NCBI GenBank assembly: GCA_905182985.1
Contig: CAJJDN010000064.1
Coordinates: 313,895 to 377,894 of the forward strand
Direction: 5' to 3'
Source of the DNA: Paramecium sonneborni
Taxonomy: Eukaryota; Ciliophora; Oligohymenophorea; Peniculida; Parameciidae
DNA length: 64,000 nucleotides
A model generated the notes under the pieces. It made no database searches and was not told the origin of the DNA. It was given only the letters and a program-made list of their open reading frames with translations. A program made the translations under genes and the position numbers. Numbering within the stretch: the first letter of the stretch is position 1; each line of letters opens with the position of its first letter. Below, piece by piece: positions 1 to 14,365 of this stretch.

Positions 1-3000
1 TAAGCTAAAAATTTTAAAAGTAAAATTGAAAAAATATTTTTAAATGTTAAAACTACAGACGAGGATGATGTTTAATTATTTGTTAAAACCTTTATATGCT
101 CAAATCATATTCAATTAAAAAATTTAGAATTATCTGGATTTTAAAATAATGGAATTATTCGTTAAATTTTAAAATAGTTACCAAATAGAACTGAATATGT
201 TTTGGAAACTTTAAAGTTAGACATCACAGAACAATTAACAGAAGGTGAAACATTCTAATTTTTGGAGAAAGTAATTTTAGGAAGTGTTTTACCAATAAAG
301 GTATTAAAGTTAGGCAAAGCTATTCAATTTTCAAAAACTTAATTATCAGAGCTTTTATTAAATGAATAATTAATTCCTTTATCTCATTATATAATCACAA
401 TTAATGATGAAGAAGAACAATTATAAATACATTCTTAAATTTTAGAATTATTATTCCAATAAAATTGCAAATTAAAAATATTAGACATAACTAAATCTTA
501 AAATATGAACAAACTTTTGGAAAGGATAATAGAAAACATAAACCAAAATCTATCTATCTAGCTTGCTTTAGAAGAACTTTATTTTAATGGATAAATAAAG
601 GCTGATTCTAAGTTTTTAAGTTTTTTATTTAGAATACTTAAAAATTTGAAGTAATTAAAATTTGATGATTTGGTTGTAGAAAATAAACAAGCTGTAGAAA
701 ATTTTTTGATGGATTCTCATATAGAAATTATATAAAGAAATAATAGTATAATCGAAGTAAAAAAAATAACAGGAGATGGATTAGCTCCTTTTGTTGAAAA
801 TTTTCTTTTAAATGATAAAATTGGATTTAGTTAGATTTCTTTAAAAGATCATGATCTCTTAACAAAATTAACTACTTTAAATTAAATAAATAATATAAAA
901 ACATTAAAATTGGATATGGGATTGATTTATAATTCTTCAGTTTAATTAAGTGAAAATGGATTAACTTTGATAGCTGAAAAATTTATTTATAACGAAGAAA
1001 GTTATTGTGAAGAACTTTTATTATTTTAATTGCATCTTCGAATACCTACTGTCAAAGCAATAGTTAAACCCGCCCAGAAATTTCGAGACAATATAGCAGC
1101 TTAAAAGAGACAAGGAAGTTGTCAATTAAAAATAAAGGTTATTGTCTTCTATTATTCATTATATCTTTTAGATGAAGGACATGACTTATTGTTTAAGGAT
1201 TTATTTTATTTTGAATATATAAACATTGAAAGACTATAATTGTAAGTCACAAATTTTAACAATCAAAACTGTAAATCACTTTATACTAATGGTGAGAATT
1301 GGATGAAATTTCAATAGACTTACAATAGATAATATAAAACTAAATATCCTTTGAAATACCTTGATGTGTCTCGTAATGAGTTTGTATCTGAAAAAAAAGT
1401 TTGGTCTGATTTTTTGAATTTTAGTATTTTCTCAGACATGATGCCTGATTTGGAAACTTTCAATATTAATTTTATGGCAATCAATGATTTAATTACTGAA
1501 TATATTGTAGAAAATGCATTAAATTACCTTAATCAAAAACCTAGGAATTTTAAACTTCCAGTTAAAAGAATCAATTTTTCTTAAAATTCATCATTAACTG
1601 CAATTGGATGGAAGAATATTTTTGATAATTTTTTCTTGCATCCTAAAGTGGATTTAATAGAGCTTAATATGATGAGTACAATGTTGGATTCTTCCGAGAA
1701 ACTTGATGTTATTTACAATTGTTTTAGAAATAGAATAAATAAAACACCCACTAAAAATCTAAAATTGGAAATGTTTCTATGTTACAATGTAACAATAAAA
1801 GATATGATTAAACCATTTTTAGCTAAGCCTCCAATTGATTATAAGCCTCCCCCTCATCTAGCAGTATAAATAGATTATGAAAGTTGGAAATATGGTATCT
1901 ATGATGGTATACCTGAAGAATATGGAGAAAAAGTCTTAAATTATTAAAGACTATTTTATTAATATGCTGAATTTGAAGACACAGGGAAATGGAAAGAATT
2001 TGAGGATGTTAAGATCTCTACATTTCATCTAGATTTTTGTGAACATTACTTAAAGAAAATGAATAGCTATTTTAAATAACATTAAATAAAAAATCCATAA
2101 ATTTATTTGAATCTTAATACACTAAAAGTATTTACATCTATTTTTAGATACACAATGGAAAGGCCTGGAAAACCTTTTCCTTATCAACTTATATTTTAAA
2201 GGGAAACATTTAGATTTCTTAAAACTAGAGGAAGCATAATATACAAAATAAATCTCATATAGAGTGAATTTCCAAACTTAGAGATGATTAGTTAATATGA
2301 TGTTATAAATATTTGGAAATAAGTTAAAAGTTGGAGATCGTCAATAGATTAAATATAAATTGAGTATTCATTAAATGACGATCTTTGTGAAGAAATGCTT
2401 AGATAAGGATACACAGAGAAAGATATTATATAATTAATTAGAATTATACCACCAAAATCTGTTAGAATTTAAGGAGGTTTAAGTCTGCCAGCTATAAAAG
2501 GATTATATTCAATACTTTATGATTCTCATTATTTTCAATACTCTACAGTTAATTATAAATTTAACTCATTTTTGAATACTGGTATAGGTTATGCACTTAG
2601 AGAAACTGCTTATAGTTATTAAGACAAAAATGTTTTTTCAAGTAAAATGAAAAGAATGTTTTATTCAATCTTTAATTTTTTTGTTTCCAAAGCAGATAAA
2701 TTTGAGTTTGATACTGAAATTTAAAATTTAAATACCTACTTATCTAATAGAAAAATGTTTTTCTTTTTGATTGCATTAAATAACATAGTATTTTGGATAG
2801 TTACTTTGATTTCACCATACTTTTTTTCACATTACTATAATGGTGATTCTACTAAAGAAGATAAAGAATATTATTGTATAGCAGGTACTAGTAATGAGGC
2901 TAATTATGTCTATTATGCTTTTGCTGTTATTTCTACATTTATTGAGGCATTTCTATTTTATTAGTTTTAATTATAGATTCCTAATCATATTGATAAAATA

Positions 3001-3974
3001 GAAATTAAAATTGAAAAGGTCTAAGAGGAAGTAGAAGAAGCCCCTATCAATAATATTAATCAAGGTTAAGAAATCAAAAGTAATTAAGTTGCTCCATAAA
3101 TTTTTGATAGAGCCAAAAAAACATATATAGATGTTTAAAAAGCTTTTTAAGTGCATCAAAAAAAATTTGCAGAATCTAAGGTTTTATAAATATTTTTAGT
3201 CCTCTTAAATTTAGTGTTTTCATAACTCTATAAATTTGATCTGTTTAATGATGTTGTTTTTATCTTAACTTGTTATTATTGTGATGAAAGAATACTTTTT
3301 ATTTTAAGTCTGATAATCACAGCTGTCACTTAAGGAATTCATATTCTTTAATATTTATATTTGTTGTTTGTTAGAATTACTTAAACAGAAACGACAGCTA
3401 AAATCTTATCTACAAAATTTATTAATGATATTTATCAAATTGCATTCCTTGGCAGAAATCAAGCTCTTAGCAATTAGTTAGATAAAGTAGCCCCTTATAA
3501 TGTTTCTATTATTCCAAATATATGGCTTACCAGAACTTTTCTGCCAGATTAAGCTGGTAGAAGTATGAGTAATCCCATAAAAGCCTATTTTATGCAATTT
3601 ATGCTTGAAGACTTTCCATAAACAGCTTTGTAAGCATATTTTGTTATTAAACAAGGTTTACAAAAAGGAGATTTATCAGGGTAAGTGATACTCATTATAA
3701 TTACATCAATCTACAATTTTATGTCTTCATTTTATCTGTAAGATTTATTTTTAAATATTTTAGATTTATGTCAATTAGACCTTCTACTTTGAATTAGGAT
3801 GATTTTGATCGATTATCTAATATTAAAAAGGCTTAATACTTAGATATAAAGGAGTAATAATTAAAGTAGGAACAAAATTAATTGAAATTATACACAGAAA
3901 TATTCCAAACTCCCTTTAGAGTAGCCTCACCTATTAAATAATAGTTAGATGAGGAACATGAATAGTTATTGTGA
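1..3974 (+). CDS. Large multi-pass membrane protein, 5' end outside the window
   Basis: The frame is open from base 1 to a TGA at 3972-3974, giving at least 1315 codons, with TAA/TAG as Gln. One 26-nt intron (3738-3763, GTAAG...TTTTAG) restores the frame before the tail. The first roughly 900 codons hold leucine-rich stretches with LRR-like spacing (LKNLELSGF, LKILDI, LKTLKLDM), but I cannot assign regular repeats. From about 2750 on there are at least five hydrophobic segments (IALNNIVFWIVTLIS, YAFAVISTFIEAFLFY, FLVLLNLVF, ILFILSLIITAVT, VILIIITSIYNFM), then a polar Gln-rich tail. It looks like a surface or vacuolar membrane protein with a long extramembrane N-terminal region. I do not recognise the family, and the start codon lies upstream of the window. 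Confidence 0.8.
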
Positions 3975-4125
3975 CAGTTTATTTCTTGAAAATTGAATGT
4001 TATTTAATATGTTAAACATTATATAATTTATATAAATATTATATAATCGTTTCAAAATGAAAACGGATAGTTAATTTAAAGTGATTAAGTTGAATGATTG
4101 AGAACCTTCAGCTATAATTAAATTA

Positions 4126-5253
4126 ATGAAGATTGCGATATTGTTAATTTTAGCAGTTTCACTTAATGCAGTGTCAACAGACTTGAATAGATAAGCTTAA
4201 AAGCATGTTGATGCCTTAATGAAAACAAATTGGGGATAAACAATTTTATAATTGGCTGAATTACATGCTCATACAGGCGGAGTATTATAAGACTTAGTAG
4301 GAGCAATTGAAGAAATGATTTAATAAATGTAAGATGAATTGGATGAAGTTGAATATAATTATGGAGTTAGAACTAATGAACACAACTCATTATCATTGTA
4401 ATATACACAAGAAGTTTAAGATGCTGACATCGGTATGATATTAAAATAAAATGAAAGATATTTAAAGAAGTGCTGATACATTAGAGAACTTACTTTATCC
4501 AAGAAGAGAACAATTAAAGGGAAAAATCTAATAATTGATGGATTATTAAGAATTCAATAGAAAAACAGTTGATGAAGAAACTTTGATCAGGGAATAAGAA
4601 CATGAAGCATTTGAAGCTTAAGTTGCTGAATTGAATGATGCAGTCGGTGCTACTGATGATGCATTAAATTTGTTAAGTACCTTGACAAATCCATCATTGG
4701 TTTAGATTTAAAAATTCTAAAGCAATTTGAGAAAGATTGAAGCCAGAATTCAACCACACTCATAACACTAAACTTTAATTAAAGCTTTAATTACATTAGC
4801 TTCAGAATAAAACTTTTCAGATTAAGGAATCATCAAATAAATAGTAGATAAATTGAATGAATTCAGAAATGCTGTTGTTGATGCAATAAATGCCGCTACT
4901 GCTCAAGAAGCTTAAGATGTTTAAGATTATGAAGATAGAATTGAATAATTGGATGCTGAATATGCTGAATTCTAAAGATAAATAACCAAGGTAACAATAG
5001 ATTTGAATGCTACTTAAGGTAATTATTAATGAAAAATAAAATAGAAAAAATTGAATAATTTTTATCTTTCTAAGCATAAAGATAATCTGACAGAAATACA
5101 GCATAAGCTTTACTAGATTTGGAGAATGAGTAATTTGCAGATGATACTTAAATTTATACTGACTTGAAGAACAAATTGATCAGAGATATTTAAGTGACTG
5201 AAGAAGCATTTAGTTTAGTAAAGAGTGTTGATTTCAGCAGAATAAAAGTCTGA
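4126..5253 (+). CDS. Trichocyst matrix protein (secretory granule crystal protein)
   Basis: 358 residues after removing introns 4433-4457 (25 nt, ending AAAG) and 5019-5044 (26 nt, TAG). It starts with a signal peptide (MKIAILLILAVSLNAVS) and is followed by acidic heptad-rich helices. The stretches ENLLYPRREQLK, EEKTLIREQEHEAF-type spacing (here DEETLIREQEHEAFEAQ), ALITLASEQNFSDQG, DKLNEFRNAVVDAINAATA and a C-terminal FADDTQIYTDLKNKLIRDI match the Paramecium trichocyst matrix protein family as I know it. These proteins are proteolytically processed and crystallise inside dense-core secretory granules that discharge explosively. Expression after exocytosis is normally coordinated across the family. 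The first intron is inferred because the frame changes there and the joined text matches the family; a sequencing indel is the alternative. Confidence 0.9.
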
Positions 5254-5374
5254 TTGAATATATATATAATATTAATAAATTTAAATGGATATTTCTAGAA
5301 ATAAAATTTAATTTATAGTATAAAAGTAATAGTTGTATTTTGATTGGAATTAAAAATTAATTTGAGGTAATAAA

Positions 5375-7478
<2,104 letters not shown>

Positions 7479-8214
7479 TATATTATGTTATTAATAGTGT
7501 GCAAATCTATAATTCTGTTCTTATTAATATTATTTTGTTTTGTTAAAGCTTCTTTCATTTTTTCATTTTTCATTTTCTATCACTTCCATATAAATGTTCC
7601 TATAGTCTTTTACTTGTAACTCTCTTATTTATATAATTATTATAAACCATTACAGAAATTGACAATCAAATCATCTAGCTATATCTGAATAGGAGAATGT
7701 AATGGTTAAAATTGATAAACTGTTATTTATTTAGAATTTTAGTATTGTTATTTTTCCCTTCCATTATTCGTGAAACAATTATATGGTTTATAGATAATTA
7801 TTATTCTATTATTTCGATTTTATTCATTTTATAAACATTCCATATGAAAAGAAACTTTACTTAATTATTATTCAATCATTTAAAATCCAAAATTTATGTA
7901 GTTTATTTATGATTACAAAACTCCATGTTTTAAAACTATGCAAAATGTGGAGTAAATGATTTCTATAATTATTGGAATTAATAACCTTACGATAAATGTC
8001 ACTTAATTTGAGTCATCCAATGTTATTATAAAATGTAAAGAGGATGAAAATTGATCTTTTATTAATTATAAAAAATAATTGCTTCTTATAGACTCATATT
8101 AAGTAAGAAAGACTTTTATATCTCGATTTAGATTGCTTATTAATAGAAGCGATTCCATATTTGTTGATATCAAATTTTAATAATGAATAATTCATTTATA
8201 CAATATATATTTAA
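7479..8214. other. Intergenic stretch with no gene seen
   Basis: AT-rich DNA between mitochondrial Hsp70 and the 3' end of the SAM-FHA-RING fragment. Frames without TGA exist but are short or antisense to the neighbour. From 7530 on it is repeated at 8844-9528 because of the gap-flanking duplication, so only one copy is probably real. Confidence 0.5.
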
Positions 8215-10156
8215 TCAATTTTTGTAAATTCTAATTTGCTAAGAGATCTTCATTTGGCAAATAGGACATAATTACAAATTTTTACAACATTTGAAACAAG
8301 TAGAATTATGTTTACAAGGAAGGAAAAGTGCATCTCGTTCATTTTCACGACATAATGTACAAAAGTTGTATTCATTATAATTAATACTGAATTTGTCTAA
8401 CTGGCAAAGATATTAATTAACAGTTCCAATTCTGATGATAGTAATTTCATCATCTAAGGTGATTGGATAAATAGAACTTGATTATCCATCTGGAGATAAT
8501 CTTAGCCAAGTGCTTTAATAGATACAATATATACCCATTAGTGGATGAATGATCTTCAATTGTAACATTCTTGTCAACTAAATAGAATTTAGCATGTAAA
8601 TTAGAGAGATGATGATCTTCAGGAAAAGCAATATCAGCATTAGTTTTTCTACCAAGAGTGACTGATGTTTTGTCTTAGTCAAGATGAAAAGTAATTTATT
8701 CTTCAGAGTTAGGTCCTTCAAGAACTAGGAGTTCAAGTTGAATTCCATCAGAGATTTATTCTAATTGAATTACTTAAAACAAATTGCTTCCTAATTCAAT
8801 GAGCATATCTTGAAAGAGATTCATTCTTTTTTAAATTTTAATNTTATTTTGTTTTGTTAAAGCTTCTTTCATTTTTTCATTTTTCATTTTCTATCACTTC
8901 CATATAAATGTTCCTATAGTCTTTTACTTGTAACTCTCTTATTTATATAATTATTATAAACCATTACAGAAATTGACAATCAAATCATCTAGCTATATCT
9001 GAATAGGAGAATGTAATGGTTAAAATTGATAAACTGTTATTTATTTAGAATTTTAGTATTGTTATTTTTCCCTTCCATTATTCGTGAAACAATTATATGG
9101 TTTATAGATAATTATTATTCTATTATTTCGATTTTATTCATTTTATAAACATTCCATATGAAAAGAAACTTTACTTAATTATTATTCAATCATTTAAAAT
9201 CCAAAATTTATGTAGTTTATTTATGATTACAAAACTCCATGTTTTAAAACTATGCAAAATGTGGAGTAAATGATTTCTATAATTATTGGAATTAATAACC
9301 TTACGATAAATGTCACTTAATTTGAGTCATCCAATGTTATTATAAAATGTAAAGAGGATGAAAATTGATCTTTTATTAATTATAAAAAATAATTGCTTCT
9401 TATAGACTCATATTAAGTAAGAAAGACTTTTATATCTCGATTTAGATTGCTTATTAATAGAAGCGATTCCATATTTGTTGATATCAAATTTTAATAATGA
9501 ATAATTCATTTATACAATATATATTTAATCAATTTTTGTAAATTCTAATTTGCTAAGAGATCTTCATTTGGCAAATAGGACATAATTACAAATTTTTACA
9601 ACATTTGAAACAAGTAGAATTATGTTTACAAGGAAGGAAAAGTGCATCTCGTTCATTTTCACGACATAATGTACAAAAGTTGTATTCATTATAATTAATA
9701 CTGAATTTGTCTAACTGGCAAAGATATTAATTAACAGTTCCAATTCTGATGATAGTAATTTCATCATCTAAGGTGATTGGATAAATAGAACTTGATTATC
9801 CATCTGGAGATAATCTTAGCCAAGTGCTTTAATAGATACAATATATACCCATTAGTGGATGAATGATCTTCAATTGTAACATTCTTGTCAACTAAATAGA
9901 ATTTAGCATGTAAATTAGAGAGATGATGATCTTCAGGAAAAGCAATATCAGCATTAGTTTTTCTACCAAGAGTGACTGATGTTTTGTCTTAGTCAAGATG
10001 AAAAGTAATTTATTCTTCAGAGTTAGGTCCTTCAAGAACTAGGAGTTCAAGTTGAATTCCATCAGAGATTTATTCTAATTGAATTACTTAAAACAAATTG
10101 CTTCCTAATTCAATGAGCATATCTTGAAAGAGATTCATTCTTTTTTAAATTTTAAT
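7530..10156. repeat. Gap-flanking direct duplication around a single N at 8843
   Basis: 7530-8842 and 8844-10156 (1313 bp each, offset 1314) read the same wherever I compared them. The first copy stops at the N and the second runs on into unique sequence. This is the pattern left when two overlapping contig ends are joined without merging. The first copy contains only a 3' fragment (8215-8842, minus strand) of the SAM-FHA-RING gene, whose intact version lies in the second copy. Confidence 0.85.
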
Positions 10157-10844
10157 ATATGTTCCTGTTGTACTTCCTATATCCCTAATATAAAACTTAA
10201 ATAATGATAAGATACTATCATACCTTGGAATCTTAATAGATAACTTCAGCATGGAATCTGCTAATATTTTCTTCCAAAATAAGAATCTGATTACTAGAAT
10301 GTCTTCCAATCTTAGCTCCTATTTGTTTGATACAATAGAAATTATTTTGTTAACTTTCTAAAGGTTATAGGATGAGTTAATTTTCAGTTTGATTGTTAAT
10401 TTTGTTTTAAGATTGGTGCAACTCATCGAATTGATTAATTATAGATTAACATTATTTATCTTAAGAAGAATTATGATTCTTTAAGAGAGTAAAATCTTCA
10501 TTAGGTTATTTTTTGATGGTAGTGACTTTAATTTAGGATAAATATGTGCTATATTCTTTCAATCCTGTAGTTATCCCTACCAATTAGAAAATGGTTACAA
10601 TTGATCAATTTCTTTTTGATAATTTTTTAATTGACACCCAACTCTTGTTCTATATCATCTTCTGTAATTTCTTCTAGGACTGAGCCATCAATAGATAAAC
10701 TTACTAATATATAAAAAGATTATAAGTACCAAACTTATCTTCCATTTATGCAAGTCCAATGAATTAGAGCCAGATAACTACATCTGAGACTTGCCATTTC
10801 TTGGGTTCTTTTGGTAAGAGTAGATAAAGAGAATCATAATCCAT
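9529..10844 (-). CDS. SAM - FHA - FHA - RING finger protein (probable E3 ubiquitin ligase)
   Basis: 405 residues in five exons. Introns are 10704-10729, 10577-10598, 10196-10223 (28 nt, AAG end) and 9827-9848 (22 nt, AAAG end). Near the N-terminus (about residues 15-75) is a SAM domain (WQVSDVVIWLQFIGL, EEITEDDIEQELGV). Two FHA domains follow: IGRHSSNQILILEENISRFH with DIGSTTGTYIK, then LGRKTNADIAF with LSNLHAKF and SSTNGTWLRL. FHA domains bind phosphothreonine. The C-terminus is a C3HC4-type RING: CTLCRENERDALFLPCKH, C, CKNLQLCPIC. The combination suggests a ligase recruited to phosphorylated targets and able to oligomerise. The two AAG-ended introns are needed to rebuild both FHA SxxNG-type loops. 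Confidence 0.88.
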
Positions 10845-10891
10845 TTATAAAATATTAATATTCCTGTACTAATTTAATGAGAAAATAAAGA

Positions 10892-12254
10892 TCATTTAAT
10901 GAAGGCAATAACAATAGTAATGTCATCAATTACTTCATCCTCTCTTTACCAAGCTTCTCTTGCTAATTAAACTAATTTTTAACAAGCTCCTTAAGTATCA
11001 TCTTTTTTATAATATTCATAAACTATTTCTACAACCTATTCATTAGATAGAAATCTAATTAATATATTAATAACAAATATACTCCCAAATTCCATCTGAA
11101 GCTACAACTATAAATTTATCACATGGTAATAGAGAATGTTTAATAATTTCAGGTTCACAAATTACTCCAACTTCACTAGCAACATAATCTCCGAAACTTC
11201 TTGACATAGCTAATCCAGGTACATCTTCATCCATTTTCCAAACTCTTGCTGGTCCAATTGGATTACCATCTTCATCACTATATGCTTAAACTCTTCCTCC
11301 TCTTTAAATAATTCTTGCTTATTCTAAAAAACAATCTGGCTTATGATCCTTTGATAATTCTATCACTGATAATTTATTATCCATCCTTCCTATTATTGCT
11401 CTACTATCTCCAATATTTGCACAATATAACACATTATCAAAAGATAATACAACTACTGTTGTTGCACCTGAATATGTAATATCTATTCCACTGTCCATCA
11501 ATTCCTCATTTGTCTACTAAAAACAATTCTTTAGTACCAAATTTATTTATCTATTTTCTATTTTTAAATTTACTTATCTCTCTCATAACATGATGTCATA
11601 TGCATTACTCCTTATTCTATCAATTCAGGTAGTACTTCCTATAAAAACTTTGCCACTTAATGACCATTTGTCCCATGTCCATCAGATACTTATATATACC
11701 AATCATTTTCTCTCTTACTAAACTTTTATATTAATTTATATATGTCTTAATTTGTTTTTGTCTATCCATTATACAGCATTCCAGCTGCACTTTAACCATT
11801 TGCTTTCACTATCTATAATTACATTGTTGAAATATCTGGATTACTTATAGAACGTGGACCCTTAAATAATTTTGGTTTAAGTATTAACTATTATTATTAT
11901 TTAGTCATTTCCATTAACTTTTAATACTTTTTCTAAATTGTTTATTAACTATAAACATCTTTTGCTTATTATATTTAAGATTGCTTATTTTCATTTTTCT
12001 CTTATTTTATTTTAAGCAATAAAGAAAGAGCACTAGATGATAAATTTTAAGAATTCTCTTTTGTTTCAACTAATTTACTATTTTAACGTGCATGTGTTTT
12101 CTTTAATAGAACACTACTCACATCTTTTAAGTCTTTACCACTTGCAGGTCTTGACTTTTTTGCTTCTATTTTTGAATTTCCTCCACTATTTCTGTTACTA
12201 GAAACTAAGTATCTAATTAATATAACAATCAATTATTTACTTATTTGCTGTCAT
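10892..12254 (-). CDS. PP2C-family Ser/Thr protein phosphatase
   Basis: 427 residues. Introns are 12213-12240 (28 nt), 11551-11573 (23 nt) and 11055-11082 (28 nt). The PP2C motifs appear in order: VSDGHGTNGHQVA, TYSGATTVVVLSF, NIGDSRAIIGR, LSKDHKPD, MSRSFGDYVASEVGV, VVASDGIWEFLS and a final DDITIVIAFIK. The metal-binding aspartates in DGHG, SDG and DD are present. About 130 residues of polar N-terminal extension precede the catalytic core. It is an Mn/Mg-dependent phosphatase that reverses kinase signalling. It sits 47 bp upstream of the start of the SAM-FHA-RING gene, on the same strand. The start is the ATG just before the first intron; an ATG 30 nt upstream runs into TGA. Confidence 0.93.
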
Positions 12255-12379
12255 TATTGGAGATTTTAAACGCCCCTATTATTCTTATTCATTTTTCCTT
12301 TTCAATAAACTAGCATATAATTTATCTGGAGATATTTATGAAACCTTCTATTTCATCTAAATATTTTGTTAGTTAAAAT

Positions 12380-13523
12380 ATAATTTATAATATTATGAAT
12401 TAAAATGTCATTGATGTATTAGAGTTTCAAACCACTTCTTAAGCACTATTTTCTAAACAAACCTATTACACTATTACAGGATAGAATAAATAAAAAAATT
12501 TTGAAGTACATAGTAGATTCAAAAATTTCTTTGCTTTAAAAAATCTTTCGTCTTTATAATGTTTAGGATGATAGGTACCAACAAGTCTTCCAGGAAAGAA
12601 ACATTTTTTAATAGTAATAATTCAACGACTTTCAATCATTGTTAAATTTCTTTAAATATCTTTTGTTTAAAATTGCTTCATCTGCTTCAATCTGAAGTAG
12701 TACCTTTAATCTTATGAAGATCTAAAGATGAAGAAATCTATCAAATATTAGAGTCAATAAAATTCTCATTCACCCAAAACCTTCTCTAAAAATATTAAAC
12801 TACATTTCTTGATATTATATTATCTAATATTTTCAAATACTATTTTACTTTCTTTTGTATTCTAAACTTCTTTACATTTTCAATAATTAATGTAATTATA
12901 TTTCATTTATGTTTATAAATGTTTATTCTCTAAAAGAAATATTAGTCTCTTTTATAATTAGATTATGGAATTATTGATGAAATTTATATTGATAACTCTA
13001 TACTTATAAAAATGGACAATAAATATATATTCTAAATCTTTGAAAAAGATTTATTTGCAATAAAATTTTATTTCCTTTTGGTCAGTACCACAATTTCATC
13101 TTCTTTATTATGTTTAACAATTTCTTTCATTAACTAACTATATAAGTGACGAAATTAATTCTAATTTACAGCTATATTTATTATTCTTCAATAAATGTGA
13201 TTATTTCTTATTTCCTAAATGTTTAAAATAAATTATAAACTATTTTTGATGATTTTTCTCTTTTTTTTCATCTTTAGAAAGTAAAAATATATTTATTACA
13301 ATTAATGGATGTTCAAACTGTTAAAAAATAGTTTTTGAATTGATTTTCTATGTATTAGTGCTATCAATTACTGAACTAATGGATGATTGAAGAAGTCTAA
13401 TTTAATAAAATTTTTTAATTGTAATTCAGTATAAAATTTTAAATCACTGGGCCTAAAGACATGTAGATTAGAATAAAAGTGAATGATTGGTTATTTATCA
13501 TAAGGAGGATTAGTAGAAGGCAT
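12380..13523 (-). pseudogene. Decayed coding region, possibly two gene remnants
   Basis: Several protein-like stretches lie in different frames without a consistent set of introns. At 13523 downwards an ATG opens a stretch reading HFYSNLHVFRPSDLKFYTEL, LVQQLIALIHRKSIQKLFFN; a shifted frame continues with FEHPLI, then LLKNNKYSCKLELISSLIQL, and EIVVLTKRKQNF. Near 12540-12720 the text LKQMKQFQTKDIQRNLTMIE is followed in the same frame by a TGA and then CFFPGRLVGTYHPKHYKDER. The upstream part faintly resembles the segment of SNF2/Rad54 helicases after the HP motif, but this is a guess. The best reading is a pseudogene; poorly recognised introns are the alternative. Confidence 0.35.
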
Positions 13524-13594
13524 TCTACCATTTAATTACTGAAAAGAGATTTCATAGTTGTTTCATTATATATTTATTTATTATATTTGGTTGT

Positions 13595-14365
13595 TCAAAT
13601 ATCTTCATTTTCAAGTTCACCTCTTAAGCTTTCAACCATTTGATCAGTTTATCTTTATAATTCTTCAGGTGATAATTCACTTTAACCAGGAGTTTTTTCA
13701 TATGCAACTTCTAAATCCCAACTTGGTGCTTATTCCATTTATGGAGTTTCTGATTATTAGAATCTACTTTCAAATTGAGACATTTCCAAAAGAGATAATT
13801 CTTCTGGAAGTAATTATAATGGTTAACCCTTCTCATCTAATAAATCTAATTTATCTATTGCTCTGACATAATCTTAATTTTCATCAAATGGAATATGAGC
13901 CATAGGAGGAGATGGTGAATCTTCAATTAATGCTTATTTTCCCATATCTGGTGATGAACCATCATTTGTGAATAAGTCTGCAAAATTAATCTCCTTTTAA
14001 GGAGTTTAATCTAATGTTTCTTCTACATAAACTTAATTTTCATCTTCACTAACTTATGCAAAAGACTTATGAGATTTATTCAAAGCATTATGAATAGCAT
14101 TTCTTTCTTTTGATTCAGCTTTTTCAATTCTATCCTAGTTTGTTAGAGCATTCACTACTACTTCAGAAGAAGAAATTACTCCTACATTCCCACTCAAATC
14201 TTACGACTTTCCAACATTTTAAGATCTATATTGCAATATAACAATTTGTTACTCTAATTCAACTAAATCTTATGTATGCTTAGTTCCTTTATTTTATTTC
14301 TGTTTTCTGATATTTGCACCATTTGTTAATACCAATACCAAAATAAGAATAGCTATATGTCTCAT
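13595..14365 (-). CDS. Secreted or lumenal acidic protein of unknown function
   Basis: An intronless frame of 256 residues. It begins with a clear signal peptide (MRHIAILILVLVLTNGA) followed by a Lys-rich patch and then a long acidic, Pro- and Gln-rich region with no cysteine-rich fold or known motif (EINFADLFTNDGSSPDMG, ELSLLEMSQFESRFQQ). The composition suggests a disordered secreted or granule protein. Its 5' end (first ~120 bases) is duplicated beyond the N gap at 15271-15394. I do not recognise a family. Confidence 0.75.

Noticed and set aside
8215..8842. Apparent second, truncated SAM-FHA-RING paralogue
   Set aside because: Reads the same as 9529-10156 and ends at an N; explained by the gap-flanking duplication.
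12629..12631. TGA as selenocysteine in the 12.6 kb fragment
   Set aside because: No recognised selenoprotein family around it and the surrounding frames are already broken; nonsense mutation is simpler.
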